Assembly: GCF_004078655.1 (NCBI RefSeq)
Contig: NZ_RZNC01000001.1
Location: 310,001 to 374,000 of the forward strand
Direction: 5' to 3'
Length of the DNA: 64,000 nt
Source: Labedella populi
GTDB taxonomy: Bacteria > Actinomycetota > Actinomycetes > Actinomycetales > Microbacteriaceae
A program made the translations under genes and the position numbers. The notes under the pieces were generated by a model. That model saw only the letters and a program-made list of their open reading frames with translations. It did no database searches and was not told the DNA's origin. This document shows positions 45,864 to 54,388 of the stretch, in pieces. Each line of letters opens with the position of its first letter. Within the stretch, counting starts at the first letter, position 1.

Positions 45864-46148
45864 ATGACAAACAACACCTCCGGCAACACCGGCCGCGTCG
45901 CGCGCCTCTCCACCGAGACCAAGGCCGCGTTCAAGACCACGGAGTTCATCGCTTACGTCGTCATCCTGATCTCGATGTTCATCGCATCCGCCGTCGTCGA
46001 CAACAACGAAGACGGTCAGGGTTTCGGTGCCGACCACGTGTGGCTCTACGCCACGCTCCTCACCATCGGTTACATGGTTTCGCGCGGGCTCGCCAAGTCC
46101 GGCAGCCGCGAGTACTACGACCGTGACGCGGACGACACGCGCCGCTGA
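45864..46148 (+). CDS. small two-helix membrane protein under MarR-type operator
   Basis: A 94-residue protein with hydrophobic segments at about 29-45 and 61-75, an N-terminal Ser/Thr-rich tail and an acidic C terminus (YYDRDADD). Similar short proteins are common in Microbacteriaceae but I know no function. It lies directly downstream of a perfect palindrome and is ended by a strong hairpin terminator, so it is a single-gene unit probably controlled by the divergent MarR protein. Confidence 0.78.
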   Translation: MTNNTSGNTGRVARLSTETKAAFKTTEFIAYVVILISMFIASAVVDNNEDGQGFGADHVWLYATLLTIGYMVSRGLAKSGSREYYDRDADDTRR

Positions 46149-46168
46149 TCGAACCGATCACACTCACA

Positions 46169-46200
46169 CGAAGGGCCCCCTGTTCGCAGGGGGCCCTTCG
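46169..46200 (+). terminator. terminator hairpin after the small membrane protein
   Basis: CGAAGGGCCCCC (46169-46180) pairs perfectly with GGGGGCCCTTCG (46189-46200) around an 8-base loop, 20 bases after the stop codon. Very stable; no T-run. Confidence 0.88.
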
Positions 46201-46330
46201 TGCGTTCTGCGGTCTATCGAAGGGCAATGGCCTCCGGGCGGGCTGGTGCCCTCCGACACGCTCGAGGTACGTGGGGCACGAGCAGCCGAGACGGGACCCG
46301 CCGGCGCCTCCGGACCCCGATACTGAGAGC

Positions 46331-47773
46331 ATGATCGATCCCCGCTCCGCCCTCGTCGATCCGGCGACGCAGCGGCACGTGCTCGTCGTCGCGATCCTGG
46401 CCTCGTTCGTCGCGTTCCTCGACGGCTCGATCGTGAACGTCGCCCTCCCCGCGATCGTGGACGAGCTCGGCGGCGGTATCGCGCTCCAGCAGTGGGTCGT
46501 CGACTCCTACCTCCTGACGCTCGGCGCACTCATCCTGCTCGCGGGGTCCCTCTCGGACGCGCTCGGGCGCGGTCGGATTCTGACGATCGGGCTCATCTGG
46601 TTCGGCATCACGAGCCTTGCGTGCGCCGTCGCGCCCACGGGCGAGCTGCTCGTCGCAGCCCGAGCTCTGCAGGGCGCCGCCGGCGCGCTGCTCGTCCCGT
46701 CGTCGCTCGCGATCATCATCTCGACGTTCTCCGGTGCGGCGCAGGGTCGCGCCATCGGGATGTGGACGGCGTGGACCGGAACCGCCGCGATCATCGGCCC
46801 GCTCCTCGGCGGCATCCTCGTCGACTCGTCGTCGTGGCGGCTCATCTTCGGGATCAACGTGCTGCCGATCCTCGTGACGCTGATCCTGCTCCGCCGGATC
46901 CCGAAGGACCCGGTGCTCGAGGCCCGGTCGAAGATCGACGTCACGGGCGCGGTTCTCGGCGCCGTCGGCCTCGGCGGCCCGGTCTTCGCGCTCATCGAAC
47001 AGCCGCGCCTCGGGTTCGAGCATCCGGCCGTCTGGCTCAGCCTCGTGGTCGGTGTCGCGAGCTTCGTCGCGTTCCTCTCGTGGGAGCGGCGGACCCCGCA
47101 TCCGATGCTGCCGCTCAGCGTCTTCCGCCACCGCAACTTCTCGATGGGCAACATCGCGACGGCGTTCATCTACGGAGCACTGTCGTTCGGCTTCTTCGTG
47201 CTCGCGATCTACCTGCAGCAGGTCGCGGGCTTCTCGGCCACCATGGCCGGCTTCGCGACGTTGCCACCGACCCTCGTCATGCTGCTGCTGTCGAGCCGTG
47301 TCGGATCCCTCGCCGGGCGGCTGGGGCCCCGCCTCTTCATGACCGTCGGCCCGCTCGTCGGCGCCCTCGGCTATGTGCTGCTGCTCACGATCAGCGACCC
47401 CGTCGACTACTGGTGGCAGGTCCTGCCGGGACTCGTGGTGTTCGGCCTCGGCCTCGCCATCACGGTCGCGCCGCTCACGAGCGCTATCCTCGGGGCCCCG
47501 CCGGCCGCACAAGCCGGCATCGCCTCCGCGGTCAACAACGCCGTCTCGCGTGTCGCCGGCCTCATCGCGATCGCGTGCGTCGGCTTCGTCGTGGGGTCGA
47601 TCCTCGACCTCGACGGCTTGCACCGTGCTCTCATCGTCACGGCGGCGCTCCTCGCGCTCGGCGGTCTCGTGTCGTGGTTCGGGATCCGCAATCCCGCGGC
47701 GCCGTCCGCCGCATCGACCGCCGACGGAGCGTCCGTCGACGACGCAGGCGACGTCTCATCGAGCCGAGGATGA
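46331..47773 (+). CDS. MFS transporter, DHA2 family (14 helices)
   Basis: A 480-residue drug:H+ antiporter-like exporter. The DHA2 motif SFVAFLDGSIVNVALPAI lies in helix 1 (about 23-40), motif A GSLSDALGRGRIL at about 74-86, and motif C-like GPLLGG in helix 5. Fourteen helices fit the length. ATG 46331 has only a weak ribosome site; an in-frame GTG at 46271 is less likely because it would add a Pro-rich tail. Its stop overlaps the start of a broken oxidoreductase gene (ATGA). Substrate unknown. Confidence 0.9.
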   Translation: MIDPRSALVDPATQRHVLVVAILASFVAFLDGSIVNVALPAIVDELGGGIALQQWVVDSYLLTLGALILLAGSLSDALGRGRILTIGLIWFGITSLACAVAPTGELLVAARALQGAAGALLVPSSLAIIISTFSGAAQGRAIGMWTAWTGTAAIIGPLLGGILVDSSSWRLIFGINVLPILVTLILLRRIPKDPVLEARSKIDVTGAVLGAVGLGGPVFALIEQPRLGFEHPAVWLSLVVGVASFVAFLSWERRTPHPMLPLSVFRHRNFSMGNIATAFIYGALSFGFFVLAIYLQQVAGFSATMAGFATLPPTLVMLLLSSRVGSLAGRLGPRLFMTVGPLVGALGYVLLLTISDPVDYWWQVLPGLVVFGLGLAITVAPLTSAILGAPPAAQAGIASAVNNAVSRVAGLIAIACVGFVVGSILDLDGLHRALIVTAALLALGGLVSWFGIRNPAAPSAASTADGASVDDAGDVSSSRG

Positions 47774-47795
47774 CCCGGGGGAGGATGACCCGGGG
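47766..47795 (+). repeat. perfect 15-bp tandem duplication at an operon junction
   Basis: GAGGATGACCCGGGG occurs twice head to tail (47766-47780, 47781-47795). Each copy holds a GAGG ribosome-site-like sequence and an ATG, so the following frame has two equally good starts 15 bases apart, both in frame. Confidence 0.9.
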
Positions 47796-48629
47796 GAGTC
47801 GGACGCGCCGGCTCGCGGTCGACGCGTTCAGGGTGGGAGGCGTGCGGTGGGTCGAAGACGAGACGCGCGCTCGGCGACCGGGATGCGTCCGCGTGCGGGT
47901 GACGCACGCGTCGATCGGGTCGACCGACGTTCTCGCAACGGCAGGCGGGTATCTGCTCCATCCGCTGCCCGGCTTCGTCACCGGCTACGACGTCGTCGGC
48001 GTCGTATCGTGGCGACCCTTCCGCTCGATGCCGTCACCGCCCGGCTCGTACTCGGTGTGCGACCGTCGGCGGAAAGGATCTTCGTCAACGGTGTGAGCGG
48101 ACCGGTGGGACTCCTCATCGCTCAGCTCGCGCTGGCCGCCGGGGCGACCGTGGTCGGAACGGCGTCGGAGCGGGGCCGCGAGCTCGTCGAATCACTCGGC
48201 GTGCGTTTCGTCGACTACGCCTCCGGGACGTGGATCGACGACGTGCTCGCGGCGGGTGGCGGTCCACTGGACGTCGCCGTGGACCACCGCGGAGACGCGA
48301 GCGTTCGGGCGGTCGTGCGTCCGGGTGGCGTGGTCGTCCGGACGGCCTTCACCGGCCGTCCGGGGCGTGAGCGCAGTGACACCGCGCTCGGAGCGCTCGT
48401 CGTGGCGGCGCGGACCCACCCCGCCGAACGGGTGATCTCGAGTCCGGCTGTGAGTGTCCTCTCCCCGCGACGGACCTCCCGGATTCTGGCCGAGACGGTC
48501 AGCGCCGTCGCCGCCGGTCGCCTCCGTGCGCCGCGCCCGGTCCTCATCGATCCGGCCGAGGCCATCGTCGACGGCCGACTCCGCAGCTCGGCGGCCGCCG
48601 GCGAGAAGCTCGTCGTCCGCTTCGCCTGA
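47770..48629 (+). pseudogene. quinone oxidoreductase-like (MDR) gene broken by deletion and frameshift
   Basis: The first frame (from 47770) encodes the start of a zinc-free medium-chain dehydrogenase: VTHASIGSTDVLATAGGY and FVTGYDVVGVV, the GroES-like domain, up to about 48004. The rest continues in a different frame: ATLPLDAVTA, FVNGVSGPVGLLIAQLALAAGATVVGTAS, then the nucleotide-binding domain to a normal end at 48629. Roughly 50 residues that normally lie between these parts are gone and the frame changes, so a deletion of about 150 bases not divisible by three has inactivated it. It overlaps the DHA2 exporter stop (ATGA), so they once formed an operon. Confidence 0.85.
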
Positions 48630-48679
48630 CCGACCCTTCCGCCCTCACCCTGCCCCCGCCCCCCCCCGACCCCCGCGAT

Positions 48680-48741
48680 TTGCGTACGCAACGGACAACC
48701 GCGGGCGTGATTCCACCCGCGACTGTCCATTGCGTACGCAA
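48680..48741. repeat. long inverted repeat with 28-base arms, REP-like or bidirectional terminator
   Basis: Arms 48680-48707 and 48714-48741 surround a 6-base loop; each arm ends in the 12-base palindrome TTGCGTACGCAA. The arms differ at 4 of 28 positions, and on the minus-strand RNA all four become G-U pairs, while on the plus strand they are A-C mismatches. It lies in the 151-base gap between the broken oxidoreductase gene and the convergent SDR gene, so it may end transcription of the SDR gene. Confidence 0.75.
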
Positions 48742-48780
48742 CTCACGCGACCGGCCCAGTGGTCGCACCGGGGCAAGCGT

Positions 48781-49659
48781 CTAGAAGGGGTTGCCTCCCG
48801 TAACCGGCACGACCGCCCCGGAGACATAGGACGACGCCGGGTCGGCGAGGAACACGTACGCGGGAGCGAGCTCCGCGGGCTGGCCGGCTCGACCGAGCGG
48901 AGTGTTCTGCCCGAACTCCGGAAGGGTCTCGGGCCACGACGTGCCGGGGATGAGCGGCGTCCAGATGGGGCCGGGGGCGACGGCATTCACGCGGATCCCC
49001 TTCTCGCCGACTTCCTGCGCGAGCGCCTTCACGAACGCCGCCTGAGCCGCCTTCGTCATCGCGTAATCGATGAGTTGTGGTGACGGGCTCGCCGCCTGGA
49101 CCGACGACGTCACGATGATGGACGACCCCGGCTTCAGGTGTGGCACGGCCGAGCGCGTCATCCAGAGCTGGGCGAAGATGTTCGTCTCGAAGGTGCGGAT
49201 GAACTTCGCTGTCTCGATCTTGTCGATGCTCTCGTGCACGTCCTGGAAACCGGCGTTCAGGACGAGGATGTCGAGGGAGCCGAGCTCGTTCACGACGCGC
49301 TCCACGATGTCCGCGTTGGTCTGTTCGTCCCGGATGTCCGCCGTGATGACGAGCGACTTCCGTCCTGCCTGCTCGATGAGCGCGCCGGTGGCGTCGCCGT
49401 CCGCCTGCTCCTCCGGGAGGCAGACGATTGCGACATCGGCGCCCTCGCGGGCGTACGCGATGGCGACGGCGCGTCCGATGCCGGAGTCACCGCCCGTGAT
49501 GAGCGCGACGAGACCCTCGAGCCGACCGGAACCCGTGTAGCTCCCCTCGCCGTGGTCGGGCGTCGGGGTCATCTCCGTCGTGAGCCCCGGCTGGGTCTGC
49601 TCCTGCTCCTCGAAGCCGTCCTCGCGGTGAGCGGTGCGCGGGTCATTCTCTGCAGTCAC
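48781..49659 (-). CDS. SDR oxidoreductase of the stress-linked YhdF/YhxC type
   Basis: A 292-residue short-chain dehydrogenase with a 45-residue polar N-terminal extension typical of the glucose-dehydrogenase-like general stress proteins (YhdF, YhxC, YdaD). GGDSGIGRA at about 56-64 binds the cofactor; Ser in TSSVQA, and Tyr and Lys in YAMTK form the active site (about 185-205). GTG start preceded by GAGGAGG. Substrate unknown. The long inverted repeat lies just after its stop. Confidence 0.88.
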   Translation of the reverse strand: MTAENDPRTAHREDGFEEQEQTQPGLTTEMTPTPDHGEGSYTGSGRLEGLVALITGGDSGIGRAVAIAYAREGADVAIVCLPEEQADGDATGALIEQAGRKSLVITADIRDEQTNADIVERVVNELGSLDILVLNAGFQDVHESIDKIETAKFIRTFETNIFAQLWMTRSAVPHLKPGSSIIVTSSVQAASPSPQLIDYAMTKAAQAAFVKALAQEVGEKGIRVNAVAPGPIWTPLIPGTSWPETLPEFGQNTPLGRAGQPAELAPAYVFLADPASSYVSGAVVPVTGGNPF

Positions 49660-49902
49660 GTCGTCCTCCTCTGTCGATGGTTCTCGTGCCCTTCGACGCT
49701 ATGACGAGCCGGCGGCCATCACGCGGGCTTGACAGCATCGGCGAGCCCCTCGATTCGTCGGGCGCGGCTCTACCGGGCCGCGACGGCGCCTCTTCGGTCG
49801 CGAGGGCGCCCGTTACACGTGGCGCCCTCGTGCGGGTGTAGGTCCCTGGGATCCGTCGGGCGGGGGATTCGGGCGGTGGGGGTCGCTGATTATGCTGCCG
49901 AT

Positions 49903-51780
49903 ATGCCTGTCCGGAACGCGTACGGCCTGTCCGCCCCGACCCCCGGTACGGCGAGGCGAGGCCCCTGGGCGGGACCCGCGCTCGCAGTAGTCCTCGCGGT
50001 CGCCTCCGCCGTCAGTGCCCCCGCCGCCGCGCACGCCGATACCGACGACTTCACGTTCGACTCCTTCCACGCAGACATGACCCTGATCCGCGGCGACGAC
50101 GAGCACTCCGAACTCGCGGTGACCGAGACGATCGTCGCCCGTTTCCCCGAGGATCGCGAGCAGAACCGCGGCATCGTCCGCGCCATCCCCGACGACTACG
50201 ATGGCGTCCCCCTCGAGACCGAGGTGCTCTCCGTCACCGATGCACAGGGCGACGACGTCCCCTTCGAGCTCTCCGAGGACGACGGCTTCCTCGAGGTCGC
50301 GACGGGCACCGACGAGTACGTGTTCGGGGAGCAGACCTACGTCATCTCCTATTCGCAGCGCGACGTCGTGCGCACATTCGGCGACACCGACGCCGACGAG
50401 CTCCAGCGAGACATCAACGGCGCGGGCTGGGAGCAGCCCTTCGACGAGGTGAGCGCGACCCTCACGATGGCTCCCGATCTCGCCGCCGATCTCAGCGGAA
50501 ACGCCTCCTGCTACCGCGGCGAGGAGGGCTCGACCGACCAGTGCGATGTCGCGCAGACGGAGGAGGACGGCTCGGCCGTGTTCCGTGTCTCGGAGACCGG
50601 CCTCGAGGAGGAGCAGAACGTGACGCTCGTCGTCGGTTTCGAGCCGGGCACCTTCGTCCCGGGTGAGGTCGAGAGGAACGCCTTCGAGCGGTTCGCCTTC
50701 GCCTCGACACCGGTCGCGCAGGGCGGGTCGATCGCGGCCATCGTCCTCGGGGTGCTCGCCGCCATCGGGGCGATCGTCGCGCGTCGGCGGGTACGCGATG
50801 CTCCCGGGCGCGGCGTCATCGTCCCCGAGTACGACCCGCCCGCCGACGTGACCGTCATGCAGGCCGCTCACCTCGCGAACCGTCCGCTGAGCGCGGTCCC
50901 CGCCGCTCTCGTGGATCTCGCCGTCGCGGGTCACGTGCGCATCCTCGCCGCCGAGGGGGAGGAGACGTCGGACGGCGTGGTCCTCGAGTACGTCCGCCCG
51001 AGCGACGTCGCCGAACGGCAGGACGTGCTCGTCGCAGTCTTCGGGGAGGACGCGCCGGCCGGCGAGCGGAAGACCCTCGGCGCCGACTCTGAGGGACTCG
51101 CCGGACGTCTCGCGGCGCGCTCGGACATTGCCAAAGAATCGCTGCGCAATGCCGGACTCACTGAGCAGCCGCGGCAGCGCGCGACCTCAGCAGCCATTTA
51201 CGCGTCGATCGGTGTCGTCGTCGTGGCCTTCGTCGCGATGATCCTGCCGATCATCGGGCGCACAGGGTCGTGGCTCGGTGTCATCGGGCTCCTCGCGGCC
51301 GTCGCGGCGGTCATCGTCGCCATCTCTGTCTGGCGCTACCGCGATCGGATCACCGACGCGGGCGCTCCGGTGCGCGACCACCTCGTGGGACTACGCGACT
51401 ACCTCGCGCTCGCGGAGGCGGACCGCTTACGGGTGCTGCAGAGCCCGGCCGGGGCCGAACGGATCGACACGGGCGACCCGCTTCAGATCGTCCACGTCTA
51501 CGAGAAGCTGCTGCCGTATGCGGTGATCTGGGGCGTTGAGAAGCAGTGGGCCGATGTGCTCGAGACGCGCGTGCAGCAGACGGGGGCCACGCTCGGCTGG
51601 TACGACGGCGCGTCGTTCACGTCGGTGCACTTCCTCGCGACGTTCGGCGCCCTCCGCGCCAGTGCCGCACCCGCGTCGGCCGTGTGGTCGGGCAGCGGAG
51701 GCGGCAGCTATACGGGCGGCTCGATGGGCGGCGGCTTCTCGGGGATGGGTTCCGGCGGCGGAGGTGGCGGCGGTCGCTGA
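49903..51780 (+). CDS. DUF2207 domain membrane protein
   Basis: A 625-residue exported membrane protein. Signal peptide (about 20-45, AAAHA), an outer DUF2207 domain (about 46-270) with FHADMTLIRGDDEHSELAVTETI and NRGIVRAIP, a helix at about 281-303, a cytoplasmic part, two helices near 430-475, and a Gly/Ser-rich tail ending in GGGGGGR. The WSGSGGGSYTGGSMGGGFSG tail is typical of the family. Function unknown; similar proteins accompany LemA. The longer frame upstream of ATG 49903 is not supported. The 243-base gap before it shows nothing else. Confidence 0.88.
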   Translation: MPVRNAYGLSAPTPGTARRGPWAGPALAVVLAVASAVSAPAAAHADTDDFTFDSFHADMTLIRGDDEHSELAVTETIVARFPEDREQNRGIVRAIPDDYDGVPLETEVLSVTDAQGDDVPFELSEDDGFLEVATGTDEYVFGEQTYVISYSQRDVVRTFGDTDADELQRDINGAGWEQPFDEVSATLTMAPDLAADLSGNASCYRGEEGSTDQCDVAQTEEDGSAVFRVSETGLEEEQNVTLVVGFEPGTFVPGEVERNAFERFAFASTPVAQGGSIAAIVLGVLAAIGAIVARRRVRDAPGRGVIVPEYDPPADVTVMQAAHLANRPLSAVPAALVDLAVAGHVRILAAEGEETSDGVVLEYVRPSDVAERQDVLVAVFGEDAPAGERKTLGADSEGLAGRLAARSDIAKESLRNAGLTEQPRQRATSAAIYASIGVVVVAFVAMILPIIGRTGSWLGVIGLLAAVAAVIVAISVWRYRDRITDAGAPVRDHLVGLRDYLALAEADRLRVLQSPAGAERIDTGDPLQIVHVYEKLLPYAVIWGVEKQWADVLETRVQQTGATLGWYDGASFTSVHFLATFGALRASAAPASAVWSGSGGGSYTGGSMGGGFSGMGSGGGGGGGR

Positions 51781-51788
51781 CCGGGATC

Positions 51789-52394
51789 TCACCCTGCTGG
51801 ACACTCCCGGTCGGCCGACTCGTCGAACGTCGGAGCGGCGCGGTCCTCGGCCTCCTCCGGCGTCGTCACGATCCCGTTCTCTTCGATGTCGCGGATGAGC
51901 CACTCCATCTCGAGGATCTCGTTCCGCTGAGCGGCGCTGATCTCGGAGGCGAGTTCGCACACGCGCACGTCCTCGATGCCCGCCCGTTCCGACCGGGTGA
52001 TCGCGAGCGAGTGGTGCGGGATCATCGCATTCATGTAGGCGGTGTCGTCGACGGTGACCTGGCTCCGGTCGAGCGCGATGCCGCCCCCGATGAGCAGGAC
52101 GCCGATCGCGATGATGGCGACGTTCGCCTTCGTGTTCTTGTACATGTTCAGCATCCAGGCGAGCATGACGATCACCATCGTGCCCCCCATCGTGACCGCC
52201 ATGAAGACGCGGCTCTCGCTGAAGCGGACGTGGCCGATCTCCCAGGAGCCCGCGAACATCACGAAATACATCACGATCATGGACGTGAGGATCATCGCGC
52301 CGAAGCGGAGATACATGCGTCTCATCTCCTGGCGCTTCTCGGCGTCCTGCGTCCGCTCGCGCTCGGTGCTTTCGGTGCTCTCGGCGGGTGACAT
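51789..52394 (-). CDS. DUF305 domain membrane protein
   Basis: A 201-residue protein with three membrane helices (about 30-50, 60-82, 92-108), then an outer DUF305 domain: MNAMIPHHSLAITRSERA (about 119-136), VCELASEI and EILEMEWLI. The MIPHH motif and Met-rich segments are characteristic, and the family is often linked to copper handling, but here no copper gene is adjacent. It converges on the DUF2207 gene, 8 bases apart. Confidence 0.85.
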   Translation of the reverse strand: MSPAESTESTERERTQDAEKRQEMRRMYLRFGAMILTSMIVMYFVMFAGSWEIGHVRFSESRVFMAVTMGGTMVIVMLAWMLNMYKNTKANVAIIAIGVLLIGGGIALDRSQVTVDDTAYMNAMIPHHSLAITRSERAGIEDVRVCELASEISAAQRNEILEMEWLIRDIEENGIVTTPEEAEDRAAPTFDESADRECPAG

Positions 52395-52517
52395 GGTGAA
52401 CCTCCTGATCGTGTAGCGGTCAGCGTGCCACGATGCCCGATTTCGTGCTCGACGGTGAAACGATTGCGAGCGAGCACGTCGCGTGCTATCGGGTTCCGGG
52501 GCGGATCCGGTACGTCA

Positions 52518-52892
52518 TCAGACGGGGTAATCGGTCGGGAGTCCCAGGGCTGCCCGCGCATAGCCGATGGCTTCGTCCGGGGACAGGCCGAGTTGGCGGG
52601 AACGCTCCGCGAAGGCGGTGGCCGCGGCCTGGGCCTGCCGTTGGGTGGGGTCGCCGGTCGCCGCGACGAACGTGCCGTGACGACCGCGAGTCTCGATGAT
52701 CTCGTCCCGCTCGAGTTCGCGATAGGCGCGCGCGACGGTTCCCGGCGCGAGGCCCAGGTCCTCAGCGAGCTTCCGGACCGTGGGGAGCTTCGTTCCCGCC
52801 GCGATCCCGCCGGAGCGGACGGCGTCGAGGATCTGGCCGCGCAATTGCTCGAACGGGGCGACGGTCGACGTCGGGTCGACGATGAGCATCAT
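52518..52892 (-). CDS. GntR-family regulator, YtrA subfamily
   Basis: A 124-residue short GntR protein: winged helix at about 12-75 (PFEQLRGQILDAV, TKLPTVRKLAEDLGLAPGTVARAYRELE) and only a short helical tail (about 90-124), the YtrA plan. Usually such genes sit with an ABC or membrane protein they regulate; here it overlaps (ATGA) the membrane protein gene upstream. Perfect repeat ACCGACA...TGTCGGT upstream of that gene is a probable operator. Confidence 0.88.
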   Translation of the reverse strand: MMLIVDPTSTVAPFEQLRGQILDAVRSGGIAAGTKLPTVRKLAEDLGLAPGTVARAYRELERDEIIETRGRHGTFVAATGDPTQRQAQAAATAFAERSRQLGLSPDEAIGYARAALGLPTDYPV

Positions 52893-53494
52893 CGGACGTC
52901 GCGCTCGGCGCTCGCGGTCACGGGGGTCGCCGCCGCCGTCGCCCGTGCGGCGGGCGTCGGCCACAACCGGCGGCGATAGTGGCGATGCGGGTTCGAGGCG
53001 AGTGCGACGCTCGCCGCGGTCACCACCGCTCCGACGGCCACGATGACGATCGCGCCGCGGTACTCGATCCCGAGGAGGTAGTCGCTCATGGTCGGCGTGG
53101 ACAGGCGCGCGATGCGCGGCACATCGTCCGGCAGCTCTCGAGTGGTCCTGAGGGCGTTCAGCCCCGCGCCGACGCCGACCCCCGTGAGCGAGATGATGAA
53201 GATCCCGAGGTGCGAGAAATCGTTCTGGTGGAAGCCCGGCAGGAAGAGGGCGGCGAGCACGGCGGCGATCAGACCGATGCCGCCGCTGACGGCGATGGAG
53301 CGCTCGCGGACGGCGAGGCGGGCGCCGATGCGTTCGTCTTCGATGGGTGACGTCGGCACGGCGAGGTCGATCCTCCGCGCGAGCCGGTCGACCGCTTTGC
53401 GGCGAGCGGTCTCGGTGCGGGCGAAACCATAGGGCGCGGCTGCCAGGACGAGCGCGAACCCGATGACGATGTAGATCAAGGCGTGAGCGGTCAC
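52889..53494 (-). CDS. membrane protein co-transcribed with YtrA-type regulator
   Basis: A 201-residue protein with hydrophobic segments at about 4-22, 70-90, 95-112 and 146-165. GTG start with AAGGAGAGG upstream. I do not recognise a named family; similar proteins (DUF1648-like in arrangement) often partner YtrA-type regulators. Its stop overlaps the GntR gene start (ATGA), so both form a two-gene operon under a palindromic site at 53542-53560. Confidence 0.75.
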   Translation of the reverse strand: MTAHALIYIVIGFALVLAAAPYGFARTETARRKAVDRLARRIDLAVPTSPIEDERIGARLAVRERSIAVSGGIGLIAAVLAALFLPGFHQNDFSHLGIFIISLTGVGVGAGLNALRTTRELPDDVPRIARLSTPTMSDYLLGIEYRGAIVIVAVGAVVTAASVALASNPHRHYRRRLWPTPAARATAAATPVTASAERDVR

Positions 53495-53541
53495 GGACCT
53501 CTCCTTCGATCGCCCGGGGATCGGGCGGTGATGATGCCGGC

Positions 53542-53560
53542 ACCGACATTCTGTGTCGGT
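53542..53560. promoter_or_regulatory. candidate GntR operator
   Basis: ACCGACA-ttctg-TGTCGGT is a perfect 7+7 inverted repeat, 48 bases before the GTG of the membrane protein gene that starts the two-gene operon with the YtrA-type regulator. The expected place for autorepression. The rest of the gap (53495-53718) contains no gene. Confidence 0.5.
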
Positions 53561-53718
53561 ACAAACCTAGCCCGGCGTCGCTCCTGATGCAACACAATCC
53601 TCGATACAAAATGCGTACCGGTTCAGCACGTTCCCGGCAGCGGGCCATGGGACGCGCAGCGGTCGTTGCGCGCGGACAACAGCGGTCCGTCAGCCCGTTT
53701 CAGCCGACCGGTCGGTCC

Positions 53719-54156
53719 TCAGTCGTGGGTGCGATGGATGAGGCGCGAGAGAACGATCGCGCTGCGCGTGTGGTCGACGTTGGGAGCGATCCGCACGCGC
53801 TCGAGTGCATCCTCGAGCGCCGGGATGCTGCGCGCCCGCATGTGCACGATCGCGTCGGCGCTTCCCGTGACCGTGCCGGCGTCGACGACCTCGGGGACGC
53901 CGGAGAGGATACGGAGGAGCTCATCGGGCGCGACGGTTCCGCGGCAGAACAGCTCGACGTACGCCTCCGTGTTGTAGCCGTCGACCGTCGGGTCGACCTG
54001 GATCGTGAACCCGCGAATGACCCCGTCGGCGACGAGGCGGTCGACGCGACGTTTCACCGCCGAGGCGGAGAGGCCCACGGACCCGCCGATGTCACCGTAG
54101 CTCGCGCGGGCGTTCTGGCGCAGGAGATCGATGATGCCACGGTCGAGGTTGTCCAT
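53719..54156 (-). CDS. Lrp/AsnC-family transcriptional regulator
   Basis: A 145-residue regulator: HTH at about 3-55 (LDRGIIDLLRQNARASYGDIG, LSASAVKRRVDRLVADGVI) and an effector-binding RAM domain (about 65-140). It is divergent from the arginine-ornithine operon (hydrolase and rocD), and amino-acid-sensing AsnC proteins commonly control such genes, so arginine or ornithine is a plausible effector. The 232-base gap between them contains TTGCAATCTGCC at about 54191, without a clear palindrome. Confidence 0.9.
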   Translation of the reverse strand: MDNLDRGIIDLLRQNARASYGDIGGSVGLSASAVKRRVDRLVADGVIRGFTIQVDPTVDGYNTEAYVELFCRGTVAPDELLRILSGVPEVVDAGTVTGSADAIVHMRARSIPALEDALERVRIAPNVDHTRSAIVLSRLIHRTHD

Positions 54157-54388
54157 TCGATCAGGGTAGCGGCATCGCGCGCCAGATCCTTGCAATCTGC
54201 CCTCGGGAATCGGCGATTTCATGCGTCCGGCACACCTCGTCACCGGGAGGCCCTGTGCCACACTGGAAGCGGCGTCCCGCTCCGGCGGGGCTCGGAAGAG
54301 TGACCTGGTCCGCCTCCCCCGCCCACGACCGGCCCCCTGGGCCTCGACGCACCGGCCGAGCGATCGCCCTGCCGGCAGAGGAGTCTCC

